Program-made: the position numbers and the translations under genes
The notes under the pieces: model-generated
Databases searched by the model: none
Seen by the model: the letters and a program-made list of their open reading frames with translations, nothing else
What the model was told of the DNA's origin: nothing
Shown: positions 51,465-51,466 of the stretch, in pieces
Numbering within the stretch: the first letter of the stretch is position 1
Layout: the number at the start of each line of letters is the position of its first letter
Origin: Elusimicrobiota bacterium
GTDB lineage: Bacteria > Elusimicrobiota > Elusimicrobia > FEN-1173
Length of the DNA: 51,466 bases
Direction: 5' to 3'
Assembly: GCA_016788905.1 (NCBI GenBank)
Contig: JAEURZ010000016.1
Coordinates: 1-51,466, forward strand

Positions 51465-51466
51465 GA

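Overview
The window looks like chromosomal DNA of a Gram-negative (diderm), probably anaerobic or microaerophilic bacterium, GC roughly 55 percent. The evidence for an outer membrane is direct: two PorV/PorQ-like beta-barrel proteins, an OmpA-like protein, a TolC homologue, an RND pump and the paired TIGR03545/TIGR03546 families, which are known only from outer-membrane bacteria. A fused 2-oxoacid:ferredoxin oxidoreductase points to anaerobic-type metabolism. Large secreted proteins with FlgD-Ig-like C-termini, FG-GAP proteins and pseudopilins would suit Elusimicrobiota or a neighbouring lineage, but that placement is an inference and no 16S gene is present.

Layout. 1-668: an IS66 transposase cut by the window edge. 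1007-11989: a mirrored locus. On the plus strand a secreted propeller protein, a PorV-like barrel, an OmpA-like lipid/peptidoglycan-facing protein and a sensor kinase follow one another with 4-base overlaps. On the minus strand a secreted malectin/glycoamylase protein and a second PorV-like barrel converge on them, with a NarL-type response regulator in the middle. 12189-12536: tmRNA. 12709-16284: PilZ protein, two PAP2 phosphatases and a Ste24-like peptidase. 16281-20764: TolC and RND pump genes coupled to the peptidase gene. 21116-24885: an FG-GAP secreted protein and three pseudopilin-like genes. 25170-29310: a lipoprotein, a divergent FtsH paralogue and two REC proteins. 29332-31985: TPR protein and ribosomal protein S1.

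32078-35461: HAMP protein and the oxidoreductase. 35700-39398: a five-gene run with the TIGR03546/TIGR03545 pair, PpnP, MsrB and dCMP deaminase. 39569-47988: mostly housekeeping genes (YchF, RdgB, GAPDH, ValS) with an epimerase, an MBL-fold enzyme and a REC protein. 48046-48713: a Phd/VapC-like toxin-antitoxin pair with a clear operator. 48725-50442: squalene synthase pair HpnD/HpnC. 50627-51357: two unknown small genes.

Promoters resembling the sigma-70 consensus can be read in front of many genes. In at least three cases the -10 box ends exactly six bases before the start codon, so these mRNAs are predicted to be leaderless; other genes (GAPDH, oxidoreductase) carry strong Shine-Dalgarno sites. 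Many neighbouring genes overlap by ATGA, indicating translational coupling. The most interesting candidates for something undescribed are the mirrored cargo/PorV/two-component locus, a pseudopilin carrying what looks like an inserted carbohydrate-binding module, the divergent FtsH operon, and a small tandem-repeat protein at the right edge.
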